Below are positions 36,815-45,727 of a DNA stretch of 64,000 nucleotides, piece after piece; position 1 is the first letter of the stretch, and the number at the start of each line of letters is the position of its first letter. Location of the stretch: NCBI GenBank assembly GCA_903905735.1, contig CAIVHU010000133.1:48292-112291 (forward strand), read 5' to 3'. The DNA is from an uncultured beta proteobacterium. GTDB taxonomy: Bacteria > Pseudomonadota > Gammaproteobacteria > Burkholderiales > Burkholderiaceae_C. Below the pieces are notes generated by a model. It saw nothing but the letters and a program-made list of their open reading frames with translations. It was not told where the DNA came from and searched no databases. The translations under genes and the position numbers were made by a program.

Positions 36815-37822
36815 TCAACCGCCGATGACGCGCCCCAGCACCGGGTACACCGGGTCGGTATAACCCGGCGTGGACGGATGGCCGGGGCGCACCAGGCTGT
36901 CGACCAACGCTTCGTCTTCGGGCGTGACCACGTAGTTCAGACACGGCAGATAGTCTTGCCACTGCGCCAACGTGCGCGGTCCGGCAATCACCGAGCTGAT
37001 GCTGCGGTTGGCCAGCACCCAGGCGCAGGCGAACTGGGCCAGAGTGACGCCCCGATCCTGCACGTGGCTGCGCAGGGTTTGCGCGATGGCCAGCGACTCG
37101 GGGCGAAACTCGGTCTCGGTGATGCGTTTGTCGGCACGACCTGCTCGGGTGGTGGGGTCGGGTGCAGTACCGGGGGCGTATTTGCCGGTCAGCACGCCGC
37201 GCGCCACCGGGCTGTAGGGCATGACACCCAGGCCGTGGTAAGCACAGGCGGGCAGCACCTCCACCTCCGGCATGCGGTTGAGCAGGTTGTAATAAGGTTG
37301 GCACACCACCGGGCCGGGCATGCCTAACTGGCGCGCACCGTGGATCAGTTCAGCCAGGCGCCAGGCGCTGAAGTTGGACACGCCCCAGTAGCGGATCTGC
37401 CCGGCGCGCAGCATGGCATCCAGCGCGCGCAGGGGCTCCTCCAGATTCATGCCAGGGTAATCGCGGTGCAGGTACAGGATGTCCACATGGTCGGTGCGCA
37501 GGCGCGTCAGCGAATTCTGGATTTCGCGCAGCATCCAGCTACGTGAGTAACGGCCTTCGTTGGGCCAGACGGTGATGGCGTTGCCCATTTTGGTGGCCAG
37601 CACCCATTGCTGCCGCTGCCCTTGCAGCAGCTCACCCACCATGGACTCGGACGCGCCCTTGGTATAAACGTCTGCGGTGTCGATCACATTGATGCCATGG
37701 TCGCGCGCATCGGCCACGATGGCAGCGGCCTCGTCGCGGCCGGTCTGGTCGCCAAACATCATGGTGCCCAGGCACAGGGCTGATACCTGAAGCTGGCTTT
37801 GACCTAACGAACGGTATGACAT
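36815..37822 (-). CDS. aldo/keto reductase
   Basis: NADPH-dependent oxidoreductase of 335 aa with a TIM-barrel pattern. Catalytic residues appear in INVIDTADVYTKGASE (Asp and Tyr), VLATKMG (Lys) and ILYLHRDYP (His). The NADP-binding C-terminal block is SSVIAGPRTLAQWQ. It resembles the YajO/Tas branch, but the substrate is unknown. Its start overlaps the end of the 89-aa gene upstream by 19 nt. Confidence 0.9.
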   Translation of the reverse strand: MSYRSLGQSQLQVSALCLGTMMFGDQTGRDEAAAIVADARDHGINVIDTADVYTKGASESMVGELLQGQRQQWVLATKMGNAITVWPNEGRYSRSWMLREIQNSLTRLRTDHVDILYLHRDYPGMNLEEPLRALDAMLRAGQIRYWGVSNFSAWRLAELIHGARQLGMPGPVVCQPYYNLLNRMPEVEVLPACAYHGLGVMPYSPVARGVLTGKYAPGTAPDPTTRAGRADKRITETEFRPESLAIAQTLRSHVQDRGVTLAQFACAWVLANRSISSVIAGPRTLAQWQDYLPCLNYVVTPEDEALVDSLVRPGHPSTPGYTDPVYPVLGRVIGG

Positions 37823-38073
37823 GGCATTGACTCCTTGGGTGCCTGGTGTTTGAGGGCGGTGCGAACACGCTCAATGGTGTCTTCGACCGGAGCTTTGGCA
37901 GACACGTCCAGCCCCAACCTGCGCGCAATGTCGTTGACCCGGGCCGGGTTCAGCGGCAGGCCGCCTGCGTCAATGGCGGCAATCAACGCCTGGGCTCGCT
38001 CATAGTCGGTGGGTGGGGTCTTGGCTCCGAAGACGGCAGCCTTGAGCCGCCGCACCAGCCCGTGGCGCGGCAT
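37804..38073 (-). CDS. small hypothetical protein, 89 aa
   Basis: Mostly helical protein (DYERAQALIAAIDAGGLPLN ... VNDIARRLGLDV ... IERVRTALKHQ) with a basic N-terminus. Its ATG follows the TGA of the preceding gene without a gap, and its end overlaps the aldo/keto reductase start. That packing supports a real gene in a three-gene run. No family recognised; the shape suggests a small nucleic-acid or protein-binding helix bundle, but this is a guess. Confidence 0.6.
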   Translation of the reverse strand: MPRHGLVRRLKAAVFGAKTPPTDYERAQALIAAIDAGGLPLNPARVNDIARRLGLDVSAKAPVEDTIERVRTALKHQAPKESMPCHTVR

Positions 38074-38679
38074 TCAGCACCCCACCACTGCGCAATAGGC
38101 TTTGCGCGTTGAAGGCTCGACCGAAGCAAGCACCTGCGCGTAGGGGCTCTTGTGCTGCGCCATCAAGCGCGCCGAGGCCACCATTTTGGAGCGGCAATAC
38201 CAGTGGCAGGTGTGCTGCATCAAAAACAGCTCGGCCATCATGGTGAAGGCTTGTTCCTTGCGTGTGCGACCGTCGCGCGGGGTGGCGGCCTGGGCGATGG
38301 CATGGGCATGGATGCTGAGTGCCTTGCGCGCGTCAAAGGTGAAACCCGGCAGCCACTTGGCGGTGTAGGGCAAGGCAAACGGCAACCGACTGACGCGGGC
38401 CTGCGGCTCGGTCACTTTGGAAAAGCTCAGCACAAAGGCGTTGAACTGCTCGCGCAGCTCGGTCTCGGCGGTTTTCAGCATATTCCAGATGTCTTCCTGG
38501 CGCTCAGGATCGGTTTCACCGAGGGCACGCAGGTAACCCTGTATCAGGTTTTCCATCAGCTTTTCGATCTTGAACTTGGCCAGATACGTCCCCAACAAAG
38601 CAATGCGCACCTGCTGATCGCGCTGGGTGAACGAATTCAGCCCCCAGCCAATGATGAAAACCGAAATAAAAATATCCAT
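38074..38679 (-). CDS. hypothetical protein, 201 aa
   Basis: Starts MDIFISVFIIGWGLNSFTQ, a hydrophobic N-terminus that could be a membrane anchor, followed by a helical acidic region (KIEKLMENLIQGYLRALGET) and a Cys/His-containing end (MQHTCHWYCRSKMV). No known domain recognised. The upstream edge carries a dispersed repeat copy, so expression signals come from or near that repeat. Confidence 0.68.
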   Translation of the reverse strand: MDIFISVFIIGWGLNSFTQRDQQVRIALLGTYLAKFKIEKLMENLIQGYLRALGETDPERQEDIWNMLKTAETELREQFNAFVLSFSKVTEPQARVSRLPFALPYTAKWLPGFTFDARKALSIHAHAIAQAATPRDGRTRKEQAFTMMAELFLMQHTCHWYCRSKMVASARLMAQHKSPYAQVLASVEPSTRKAYCAVVGC

Positions 38680-38684
38680 AAAAC

Positions 38685-38735
38685 CTTGTCTAGCCCTTAT
38701 TCTGTTTGCGCTTGTTGCTATTTAATCAATAGTCG
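38685..38735 (-). repeat. dispersed repeat, intergenic copy upstream of the 201-aa gene
   Basis: Minus strand reads TTAAATAGCAACAAGCGC, then GAATAAGGGCTAGACAAGG and TTTTATGG; the ATG of the 201-aa gene lies at its right edge. Confidence 0.58.
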
Positions 38736-38765
38736 CTGAAAGACACTACCCAGCCGCGGGTGCCC

Positions 38766-39893
38766 ATGCCAAAATTAACCATGCCCGAACCCGCCACCCG
38801 CGCCGAAGAGACTGTCACGCTGGACAGTTCGCCCACGATGGCAATGACCTCGCTGTACGGCGCGGCCATTGGTCTTATTGGTAGCGATTATTACCTTCCC
38901 ATCTTCAGCCGGTTTGAAGCCAGGGGACAAGGCACTTTGTCGTGGAACTGGTCGGCCTGCCTTTACAGCCTGAACTGGATGATTTTCCGGGGCTTGTGGG
39001 GTGCGGCGCTTGCTGCGGCGGGAGCCCTGCTGGGCGCGGTCGTGCTGCTGGTGGCCTTGGGCAAGCTGATGTTTGACTGGCCGCCCGAGATGCTGATGGG
39101 CGTGCTGCTGGCTTGTCTGGCGCTGTTTTGCCTTGCCCCGGGTGCCTGGGGCAATGCCCTGCTCTACAACCACAGCCGCGCGGCCATGATGACGGCAGTG
39201 GCCAACAACAAAACCCTGACACAGGCCTGTGCCGAGCTGAGCCAGCACGCGGCCTCGCGTGCGCGCTTCGTTCGCCTGCTGGCAGTGAATGCCGCCCTGG
39301 CTGCAGCGGCTGCTGTGGCTTATGTGACGTTCCTGGGCAATGACTCGCCTGCCCGCCCCGCGCCCGAGGTGGCCCCGGCGCTGGTCCGCGCTTCCAGCCC
39401 GGCCAGCGCCGCCAGTGATGCCGCCAGCGCGGCGGCGCCCGTGGCCAGCGCGCCGGATGTAGCTACCTCTGTCGCATTAGCGGCGTCTGTCACAGTAGCC
39501 GACTCTGACGCAGCGGATGCCAGTGCGCCTGAAGCGGCTTCGTCAGCGTCGACAGCTGCCATGGCCCAAGCCTCGGAAGCAACTTCTGAGGCACCGGTCT
39601 CCAAAGCCGCAGCGCCGGCATCGTCAGCAGCCCCGGCCAAGCCAACGGCGGGTGCTGTGCCAACCAGAGAGTTTTACGTCCATGCCGGGCTGTTCGCCAA
39701 CCCTGCCAACGCCGATCAGGTCATGGCACGCTTGAAGACGATGGATCTGCCAGCGGTGTCCCTGGAGCTGAACACCGGCCAGGGCCCGCGTACCCGCGTA
39801 CGCGTTGGTCCCTTTGCCACCCGTGCCCAGGCCGAGTTGGCGGTCAGGCACATCAAGGCCATGAATCTGGACGCGGTGCTTGCCAAACCCTGA
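38766..39893 (+). CDS. membrane protein with C-terminal SPOR domain
   Basis: Protein of 375 aa. The N-terminal part resembles DUF2628-type membrane regions (SWNWSACLYSLNWMIFRGLW, then hydrophobic segments around 75-100 and 110-130, and one near 175-195). A long Ala/Ser-rich linker (about 200-290) leads to a SPOR domain (REFYVHAGLFANPANADQVM ... RVRVGPFATRAQAE). SPOR domains bind denuded glycan strands, often at the septum. A GTG start at 38760 is also possible. It is likely envelope-associated. Confidence 0.8.
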   Translation: MPKLTMPEPATRAEETVTLDSSPTMAMTSLYGAAIGLIGSDYYLPIFSRFEARGQGTLSWNWSACLYSLNWMIFRGLWGAALAAAGALLGAVVLLVALGKLMFDWPPEMLMGVLLACLALFCLAPGAWGNALLYNHSRAAMMTAVANNKTLTQACAELSQHAASRARFVRLLAVNAALAAAAAVAYVTFLGNDSPARPAPEVAPALVRASSPASAASDAASAAAPVASAPDVATSVALAASVTVADSDAADASAPEAASSASTAAMAQASEATSEAPVSKAAAPASSAAPAKPTAGAVPTREFYVHAGLFANPANADQVMARLKTMDLPAVSLELNTGQGPRTRVRVGPFATRAQAELAVRHIKAMNLDAVLAKP

Positions 39894-39942
39894 GCCAAGG
39901 TTTGGATTCAAGTCTCGTCCCTGATTGCCGAAATACCTGATC

Positions 39943-40242
39943 ATGACCTCCCTATCCTCGATCGCCCTGTCTGGCATGAACGCGGCGCAAACCCAGCTCA
40001 ATGCGTCGGCGCACAACGTGGCCAACCTCAATACTCAAGGTTTTTCACGCCAGGAGGTAACTTTGACCCAGCAACCCGAAGGCGGCGTGTCGGCCAGCGT
40101 CGGCACCGCATCACAACCGGGCGCGTCGCTGGAGACGGATGTGGTGACTCAGCTGCAAGCCAAAAACGCTTTTCTGGCCAACCTGGCGGTGTTCAAAACC
40201 CAGGACAGGATGGCCGGTGCCCTGATGGACCTGCAGGTCTGA
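39943..40242 (+). CDS. small flagellar rod-like protein (flg_bb_rod N-terminal type)
   Basis: Protein of 99 aa beginning MTSLSSIALSGMNAAQTQLN, followed by ASAHNVANLNTQGFSRQEV. This matches the N-terminal domain of flagellar rod and hook proteins (FlgB/C/G and FlgK share the ANxxNxxTxG pattern). It lacks the rest of such proteins and is not in a flagellar cluster. The C-terminal end (KTQDRMAGALMDLQ) resembles the helical end of rod proteins, so it may be a complete miniature. Function unknown. Confidence 0.68.
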   Translation: MTSLSSIALSGMNAAQTQLNASAHNVANLNTQGFSRQEVTLTQQPEGGVSASVGTASQPGASLETDVVTQLQAKNAFLANLAVFKTQDRMAGALMDLQV

Positions 40243-40262
40243 GACTCTGACGCGTTGAGAGC

Positions 40263-41330
40263 TTATTTGGCCGTTGCCACGGCCATCAGTGGGCCACCGG
40301 TGCGCCACCGGGCGATGCGCTGCTCCACCTGAACATGAAACGCCAGGCTGGCCAGCAGGCTCACAACCCAGGCTGCCGAGAGAAAGGCCAGCGCCCAGCC
40401 ACCGTCGCTCATATCCAGCACAGACCACAGGGCGTTGGCCAGCAGGAGCACTGAAAAATGCACCAGAAACAGGGCGTAAGAGCTGTTGCTCAGTTGCCGG
40501 ACCACCGTGCCCAACCGCTGCGGCAAGCGCCACTGGGCGCTGCCAAAGGCCAGCAAGATGCTGGACGCCACCATCGCCAGCGCGATGCGCTCACGAAACT
40601 CCAGCATCAGCGACACCACCCCGGCCAGCAGCGTGCCCAGGTACAAGGCCAGCGCATAACCGCTTCGGTTGGTCCTGAACCCGGCCCACCAGGCCAGCGC
40701 GCCCAAGCCGTAGGACCCAAAGAAATAGATCGCCCAGATGTCGTAACCCGCGTCCAGGTTGAACCAGACCAGTGATGCCACAGCCAACACCGCCGTCAGC
40801 GCGCTGGCGACCCGGCTGTGGCGGCGCGCTGACCACAACAGCCACGCCAGCATGGCGAAGAGCTGAAAGTCGATGGCCACGTACCACACCCCCACCGACA
40901 GGGCCTGTACACCCAGCAGGCTGTGCAACAGGCTCGCGTGAGCCAGCCACTGGCCCAGGCTGGGCACGGTGGGCACCAGATCGCCGTCCAGATGCGGGCG
41001 AACCAGGGCCGAACACAGCATGGTGATCAACAGGGCCGCCAAAAAAGGCCAGACCAGGCGCTCGTAGCGGTGCCACAAGGTGCGCAGCAGGCCCTGGGCT
41101 TGCAGAGTGGCTTGCCCCAGGCTGCGTGCCGCCAGGTAACCGGCGACGACCAGAAAGATCTGCACCGCCATGCGGGCGTAGCCGTACAACCAGTCGATCA
41201 AGGCCGGGGCGGCCTGTGCTGCAGCGTCTGACAGGGGACCGTAGGCCGCAAAGTGATGCAACACCACGCACTGGGCGGCAACAATTTTGAGGAGATCAAT
41301 CAGGTGGTAAGCGGGACGCTGGAGCGGCAT
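40263..41330 (-). CDS. acyltransferase family 3 membrane protein
   Basis: Polytopic membrane protein of 355 aa with about ten hydrophobic segments. The start HLIDLLKIVAAQCVVLHHFA holds the conserved histidine pair of the OafA/NodX family; GYARMAVQIFLVVAGYLAAR follows as expected. Such enzymes O-acetylate sugars or other exported molecules. The acceptor is unknown; the surface polysaccharide locus later in the window is one candidate. Confidence 0.85.
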   Translation of the reverse strand: MPLQRPAYHLIDLLKIVAAQCVVLHHFAAYGPLSDAAAQAAPALIDWLYGYARMAVQIFLVVAGYLAARSLGQATLQAQGLLRTLWHRYERLVWPFLAALLITMLCSALVRPHLDGDLVPTVPSLGQWLAHASLLHSLLGVQALSVGVWYVAIDFQLFAMLAWLLWSARRHSRVASALTAVLAVASLVWFNLDAGYDIWAIYFFGSYGLGALAWWAGFRTNRSGYALALYLGTLLAGVVSLMLEFRERIALAMVASSILLAFGSAQWRLPQRLGTVVRQLSNSSYALFLVHFSVLLLANALWSVLDMSDGGWALAFLSAAWVVSLLASLAFHVQVEQRIARWRTGGPLMAVATAK

Positions 41331-41449
41331 AAATCATTCACCATGGGTGCGTTGGCATGGCGCACTATGGCGGGCGATTGTCGCAGACACCTATCGTTAA
41401 CCCTAAGTTCGGGGCGATATTTTTTTCCGTCTGTCCATCAACAGCTACT

Positions 41450-41508
41450 TTTTACATAGCTTGATGCCCTTAGACCAAAAGGGCTGGCGGCCTGAAAAGC
41501 TTACAACT
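41450..41508 (+). repeat. dispersed repeat, copy at the end of the ABC exporter gene
   Basis: Reads TTTTTACATAGCTTGATGCC, then CCAAAAGGGCTGGCGGCCTG. It ends where the exporter stop codon lies (41507-41509). Confidence 0.52.
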
Positions 41509-43372
41509 ATTCAGAGCTCTGCTGCAGCGCCCACATCTGCGCATAGCGCCCGTTCGCCGCCAGCAGGGCGGCGTGCGTGCCGCGCTCCAGAATGTGACCT
41601 GCTTCCATCACCAGGATTTCATGTGCGTCCACCACCGTCGATAGCCGATGCGCGATGACCAGCGTGGTCTTGTTGCGCGCCACGCTTTGCAGTTCGGCCT
41701 GGATGGCGCGTTCGTTGGCGCTGTCCAGGGCGCTGGTGGCCTCGTCAAAGATCAGGATGGGCGGGTTTTTCAGGAGCGTGCGGGCAATCGCCACGCGCTG
41801 CTTTTCGCCTCCGGACAATTTCAGGCCACGTTCGCCGACCATGGTGTCGTAGCCTTTGGGCGTGGCGGTGATGAAGTTGTGAATGTGTGCGGCTTTGGCG
41901 GCGGCCTCGACCTCTTCGCGGCTGGCACCGGGGCGGCCATAGGCGATGTTGTATTCCACCGTGTCGTTGAACAGCACGGTGTCTTGCGGCACGATGCCGA
42001 TGCAGGCACGTACGCTGGACTGGGTGACCTGCTTGATGTCCTGCCCGGCAATCAGGATCTGGCCACCTTGCACGTCGTAAAACCTGAACAACAGCCGCGC
42101 CAGCGTCGATTTACCGGAACCCGAAGGACCGACCACCGCCACAGTTTTGCGCGCCGGGATGTCAAAGCTGATGTCATGCAGGATCGGGCGCGCCGGGTCG
42201 TAGGCAAACTGCACATGCCGGAAACTGACGCTGGCATTGCCGGCGTTGGCGTGCAGCGCCTGGGTGCTGTGATCAGCCAGCGCCAGCGGCAGCGCGCCTG
42301 GCAAATCTGCAATCTCGCGCTCACGCTCCATCAGCGTGAACATCTTTTCCAGATCGGTCAGGCCCTGCTTGATCTCGCGGTACAACACCCCCAGAAAACC
42401 CAACGGGATGTAGAGCTGGATCATGAAGGCGTTGACCATCACCAGGTCACCCAGCGTCATGTGGCCTTCGACCACGCCCAGGGTGGCGCGCCACAGCATG
42501 GTCACCAGGCCAGCGGCGATGATAAGTTGTTGGCCGGTGTTCAGAATGCTCAGCGTGGTCTGGCTTTTCAGCGCGGCCTTGCGGTAGCGCTCCAGGTTGT
42601 CGTCGTAGCGCCTGGCCTCGAATTCTTCGTTGTTGAAGTATTTGACGGTTTCGTAATTCAGCAACGAGTCGATGGCGCGGCTGTGCGCCGTGGAGTCCAA
42701 CTCATTCATCTGCTTTCTGAACTGGGTGCGCCACTCGGTCACCAGAATGGTGAAGGTGATATAGACCACCAGCGCGATGATGGTGATGCCGGCAAACCAG
42801 ACATCAAACTTGACGGCCAGGTAGGTCAGCACCATGCCCACTTCGATCAGCGTTGGGAAGATGCTGTACAGCGAATAACTGATGAGCGAGTGCACGGCGC
42901 GGGTGCCGCGCTCGATGTCACGCGTCATTCCGCCGGTCTGGCGTTCCAGGTGAAAGCGCAGGCTCAACGCGTGCAGGTGGCGAAACACCTGCAGGCTGAT
43001 GCTGCGCGACGCGCCTTCGGTGGCTTTGGCAAAGATCAGCTCGCGCAGCTCGGCAAACAGCGTGGTGGACAGGCGCAACAGCCCATACGCCACCAGCAGG
43101 CCCAGCGGCACCACCAGCAGCGCCTGGGCGTTGATGCCGCCCTTGGGGTTCATGGCGTCCACCAGTTGCTTGAGCAAAACCGGCACGCCGACGTTGGCCA
43201 CCTTGGCGCCAATCATGAAGGCCAGCGCCAGCATCACCCGCCATTTGTATTGCCACAGGTAGGGAAAGAGGCGCTGCAGCGTGGACCAGTCGGAGCGCGG
43301 CGGCGCTTCAACAGTGGCCTGGCCCGAGGGCAGCATGGAAGAAGATCGGATGGCTTCGCCAGAACGGCGCAT
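41507..43372 (-). CDS. Atm1/HMT1-type ABC transporter, fused permease and ATPase
   Basis: Half-transporter of 621 aa. Six membrane segments lie between about residues 25 and 330; the ATPase domain has Walker A (VGPSGSGKSTLARLLF), signature (KLSGGEKQRVAIARTL) and Walker B (ILIFDEATSALD). The linker and overall sequence are nearer to the mitochondrial Atm1 and bacterial heavy-metal/glutathione-adduct exporters than to MsbA. The ATG at 43372 (MRRSGEAIRSSSML) avoids overlap with the divergent thioesterase gene, 39 nt away. Confidence 0.87.
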   Translation of the reverse strand: MRRSGEAIRSSSMLPSGQATVEAPPRSDWSTLQRLFPYLWQYKWRVMLALAFMIGAKVANVGVPVLLKQLVDAMNPKGGINAQALLVVPLGLLVAYGLLRLSTTLFAELRELIFAKATEGASRSISLQVFRHLHALSLRFHLERQTGGMTRDIERGTRAVHSLISYSLYSIFPTLIEVGMVLTYLAVKFDVWFAGITIIALVVYITFTILVTEWRTQFRKQMNELDSTAHSRAIDSLLNYETVKYFNNEEFEARRYDDNLERYRKAALKSQTTLSILNTGQQLIIAAGLVTMLWRATLGVVEGHMTLGDLVMVNAFMIQLYIPLGFLGVLYREIKQGLTDLEKMFTLMEREREIADLPGALPLALADHSTQALHANAGNASVSFRHVQFAYDPARPILHDISFDIPARKTVAVVGPSGSGKSTLARLLFRFYDVQGGQILIAGQDIKQVTQSSVRACIGIVPQDTVLFNDTVEYNIAYGRPGASREEVEAAAKAAHIHNFITATPKGYDTMVGERGLKLSGGEKQRVAIARTLLKNPPILIFDEATSALDSANERAIQAELQSVARNKTTLVIAHRLSTVVDAHEILVMEAGHILERGTHAALLAANGRYAQMWALQQSSE

Positions 43373-43411
43373 GAGTGACAATTCCTGAATTAACCAACCC
43401 GGATTGTGCCC

Positions 43412-43843
43412 ATGTCTGAAAGTCCCCGCCCCAAAACCAGCCAACTGGTGCAACTACCGACCGACGAAAAACTGGTGCTCAAGGTCATCCCGATGCCGCG
43501 CGACGTCAACGCCAATGGCGACATTTTTGGCGGCTGGGTCATGGCGCAAGTGGATATGGCCGGTGCCGTGATTGCCGCGACCTACGCCGGCGGACGCATG
43601 GCCACGGTGGCGGTGAATGAATTCATCTTCAAGCAGCCGGTACGTGTGGGCGACATTTTGAGCTTTTACGGCAAGCTGGTGCGTATTGGCCGCACCTCCA
43701 TCACCGTCAAGGTCGAGGTCTATGCTGAGCACTTTCGCACCCAGGGCCGCTACACCAAGGTGACCGAGGCGTCATTGACGTACGTGGCGCTGGATGAGAA
43801 CGGCAAACCGCGTGAAGTGCCCAAGCCTCAAGACACGATATAA
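43412..43843 (+). CDS. yciA: acyl-CoA thioesterase, YciA-like hotdog protein
   Basis: Hotdog-fold protein of 143 aa. The block NANGDIFGGWVMAQVDMAGA is the YciA/BACH signature with the catalytic Asp; TVAVNEFIFKQPVRVGD follows. It hydrolyses acyl-CoA to free acid and CoA. The ATG at 43412 is preferred over a GTG at 43406. Its end overlaps the converging PaaI-type gene by 16 nt. Confidence 0.9.
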   Translation: MSESPRPKTSQLVQLPTDEKLVLKVIPMPRDVNANGDIFGGWVMAQVDMAGAVIAATYAGGRMATVAVNEFIFKQPVRVGDILSFYGKLVRIGRTSITVKVEVYAEHFRTQGRYTKVTEASLTYVALDENGKPREVPKPQDTI

Positions 43844-44313
43844 GCCGCAGCCGCTGTGGACAGCAGCTTGCCGTCGGCCCCCAGAAACTCCATGCGGGTG
43901 GAGGCCACGCGCGAACCCAGGCGCATGACTTCGGCGCGCAACTCAAACCACTCACCAATGCCCGGGCGCAAATAGTCCACGCGCAAGTCGATGGTGCCCA
44001 GTTTGGAAAAACGCTGCAGCCGCTGCTGCACCGATTCGTCCATGTGGCGTGCGCCAATGGCGGCCATCACCGCCAGGCCACCCATGGCATCGAGCCCGGC
44101 GCTGATGACACCACCGTGGATGCGGTTGTAGGCGTAGTGCCCCACCAGTTCGTTGCGCATGTCGATACGCGCGGTGACCTGCTGCGGCTTGAGCGAGGTG
44201 ATTTTCAGGCCGAGCAACTGGTTGAAGACGATCATTTCCTCAAACACTTTGGTGAGACCGGCGACGAACTCGTCTTCAAACACGATGTCGGTGGGGGTGA
44301 TGTGGTGGGGCAT
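43828..44313 (-). CDS. PaaI-type thioesterase
   Basis: Hotdog-fold protein of 161 aa. The HGGVISAGLDAMGGLAVM block is the typical active-site helix of the PaaI/YigI-like branch; a strand-rich second half follows. Together with the converging YciA-like gene this puts two thioesterases tail to tail, overlapping by 16 nt. Substrate unknown; proximity to beta-oxidation genes makes acyl-CoA plausible. Confidence 0.85.
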   Translation of the reverse strand: MPHHITPTDIVFEDEFVAGLTKVFEEMIVFNQLLGLKITSLKPQQVTARIDMRNELVGHYAYNRIHGGVISAGLDAMGGLAVMAAIGARHMDESVQQRLQRFSKLGTIDLRVDYLRPGIGEWFELRAEVMRLGSRVASTRMEFLGADGKLLSTAAAAYIVS

Positions 44314-44340
44314 GGTCGGATTGTCACAGAGCCGCTGGCT

Positions 44341-44886
44341 TTAGCGCTTGACGAGAGATGGCGTGGTACTGGTGAGCCGGAAGGTCTGCCGGATCAGCCT
44401 GACCGACTCCGGGCTGTCCCACTCGCGGCCACCCACCACCTTCTGCAGCACGCGGCCTTGGGCATCCACCAGCACAGTCAGCGGCAGATGGTCCGCGCCC
44501 AGCATGTTTTCCAGGTTCAGGCGCTGGTCGATGAAATGGTTCAGCGTGGCCTGGCTCTTGCGCAAAAAGCCTTTGGCGGCTTCGGGGTAATCGTCGGTCG
44601 AGATGCCGATCACCATGAACTGCTGCCCGGCATCTGACCAGGCCAGCCGCTCCAGCGAACCCATTTCCGCAATACACGGCGGGCACCAACTCGCCCAGAC
44701 GTTGATGATGAGCGGCCTGCCCCGGAAATCAGAGAGTTTGCGGTCCGGCCCGTTGAGCCCGTGCAGAGTGGCCTCACGCAGCACACTGCCCACTTGCACC
44801 TCGCCGGGCGTTGCCGCCAGCGCCCACAGCGGCGCCAAAAGCCCGAGAAACAACACCAACGCCGCACCACGCAGGCACCTGGACAT
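44341..44886 (-). CDS. TlpA/ResA-like periplasmic thiol-disulfide oxidoreductase
   Basis: Protein of 181 aa from the ATG at 44886. A signal peptide or anchor (MSRCLRGAALVLFLGLLAPL) precedes a thioredoxin-like domain with the redox motif WASWCPPCIAEM. The cis-proline region is LPLTVLVDAQGR. TlpA-like proteins reduce disulfides in cytochrome or oxidase assembly factors. An upstream in-frame ATG at 44904 exists, but the signal peptide starts more naturally at the later one. Confidence 0.88.
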   Translation of the reverse strand: MSRCLRGAALVLFLGLLAPLWALAATPGEVQVGSVLREATLHGLNGPDRKLSDFRGRPLIINVWASWCPPCIAEMGSLERLAWSDAGQQFMVIGISTDDYPEAAKGFLRKSQATLNHFIDQRLNLENMLGADHLPLTVLVDAQGRVLQKVVGGREWDSPESVRLIRQTFRLTSTTPSLVKR

Positions 44887-44917
44887 AGATTCAAAATACA
44901 TCATTTTGCTGCACTAA

Positions 44918-44972
44918 ACATAGCTCCTAGCGCTTATAAATAAAGGGCTGGAGGCCAATTTCTTATAAATTT
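44918..44972 (+). repeat. dispersed repeat, copy at the end of the enoyl-CoA hydratase gene
   Basis: Reads CATAGCTCCTAGCGCTTAT, then AATAAAGGGCTGGAGGCCAA and TTTCTTATAAAT. It supplies the stop codon of the hydratase (44963-44965). Confidence 0.62.
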
Positions 44973-45727
44973 GAAAAGTCCGGCTGACGCTTTGCCATGA
45001 AGGCACCAAAAGCCTCGCGCGCGGCTGGCTCGCCCAGCATGCGGCCAAAGATCGCGCCTTCTTCAGCCATGCGTTGGTCAACAAAGCTGGCCTGGCTGTG
45101 CTTCATCAGACGTTTGGTTTCCAGCACCGATGTGGGCGGCTTGGCGGCCAGTCGTTGCGCCTGGCGCTGCGCCAACGCGTTGGCTTCGGCAGGCGGCACG
45201 ATGCGGCTGATCAGGCCCATCTCCATCGCGGCCTCGGCCATGAAGGGGTCACCCAGCAACAGCGCCTCAGCCGCGCGGCCATACCCCATGCGCTGCGGTG
45301 CCAGCAAGCTGGACGCGGCTTCGGGGCACAGCCCCAGGTTGACAAACGGCATGGAAAACGCGGCGTTGTCACCGGCATAGACCAGATCGCAATGGAAGAG
45401 CAGCGTGGTGCCAATACCCACCGCCGGGCCGCACACCGCCGCCACGATCGGCTTGGGAAAGTTGGCTACGGAGCGCAAAAAGCGGAACACCGGCACATCG
45501 GGCGACAGGGGCGGGGCTTTCAGAAAATCAGCGATGTCGTTGCCGGCGCTGAACACGGTCTCATGGCCCTGGAACACCACCACGCGAATGTTGTCCTCAA
45601 GCCGGGCGTCCGTCAGCGCATCGGCCATGTCGGCGTACATGGCGGTGGTGAATGAGTTCTTCTTGTCCACCCGGTTGAAGGTGATGGTCATCACCCGGTC
45701 GGCGGTGTCGATCAATAAGTCAGTCAT
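44963..45727 (-). CDS. enoyl-CoA hydratase/isomerase family protein
   Basis: Crotonase-fold protein of 254 aa from the ATG at 45727 (MTDLLIDTADRVMTITFNRV). The oxyanion-hole motifs GHETVFSAGNDIADFL and AVCGPAVGIGTTLLFHCDLV are clear; a Glu/Asp pair for hydratase activity is not certain, so it may be an isomerase. It lies downstream of the thiolase in the fatty-acid cluster, separated by 236 nt, so it may have its own promoter. The protein ends within a dispersed repeat copy. Confidence 0.88.
   Translation of the reverse strand: MTDLLIDTADRVMTITFNRVDKKNSFTTAMYADMADALTDARLEDNIRVVVFQGHETVFSAGNDIADFLKAPPLSPDVPVFRFLRSVANFPKPIVAAVCGPAVGIGTTLLFHCDLVYAGDNAAFSMPFVNLGLCPEAASSLLAPQRMGYGRAAEALLLGDPFMAEAAMEMGLISRIVPPAEANALAQRQAQRLAAKPPTSVLETKRLMKHSQASFVDQRMAEEGAIFGRMLGEPAAREAFGAFMAKRQPDFSNL

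Noticed and set aside
39883..39905. Terminator after the SPOR gene
   Set aside because: CCAAACC/GGTTTGG pair, but the stem includes the stop region and no T-run follows.
41648..43378. 576-codon open frame opposite the ABC exporter
   Set aside because: Antisense to complete Walker and signature motifs; shadow composition.
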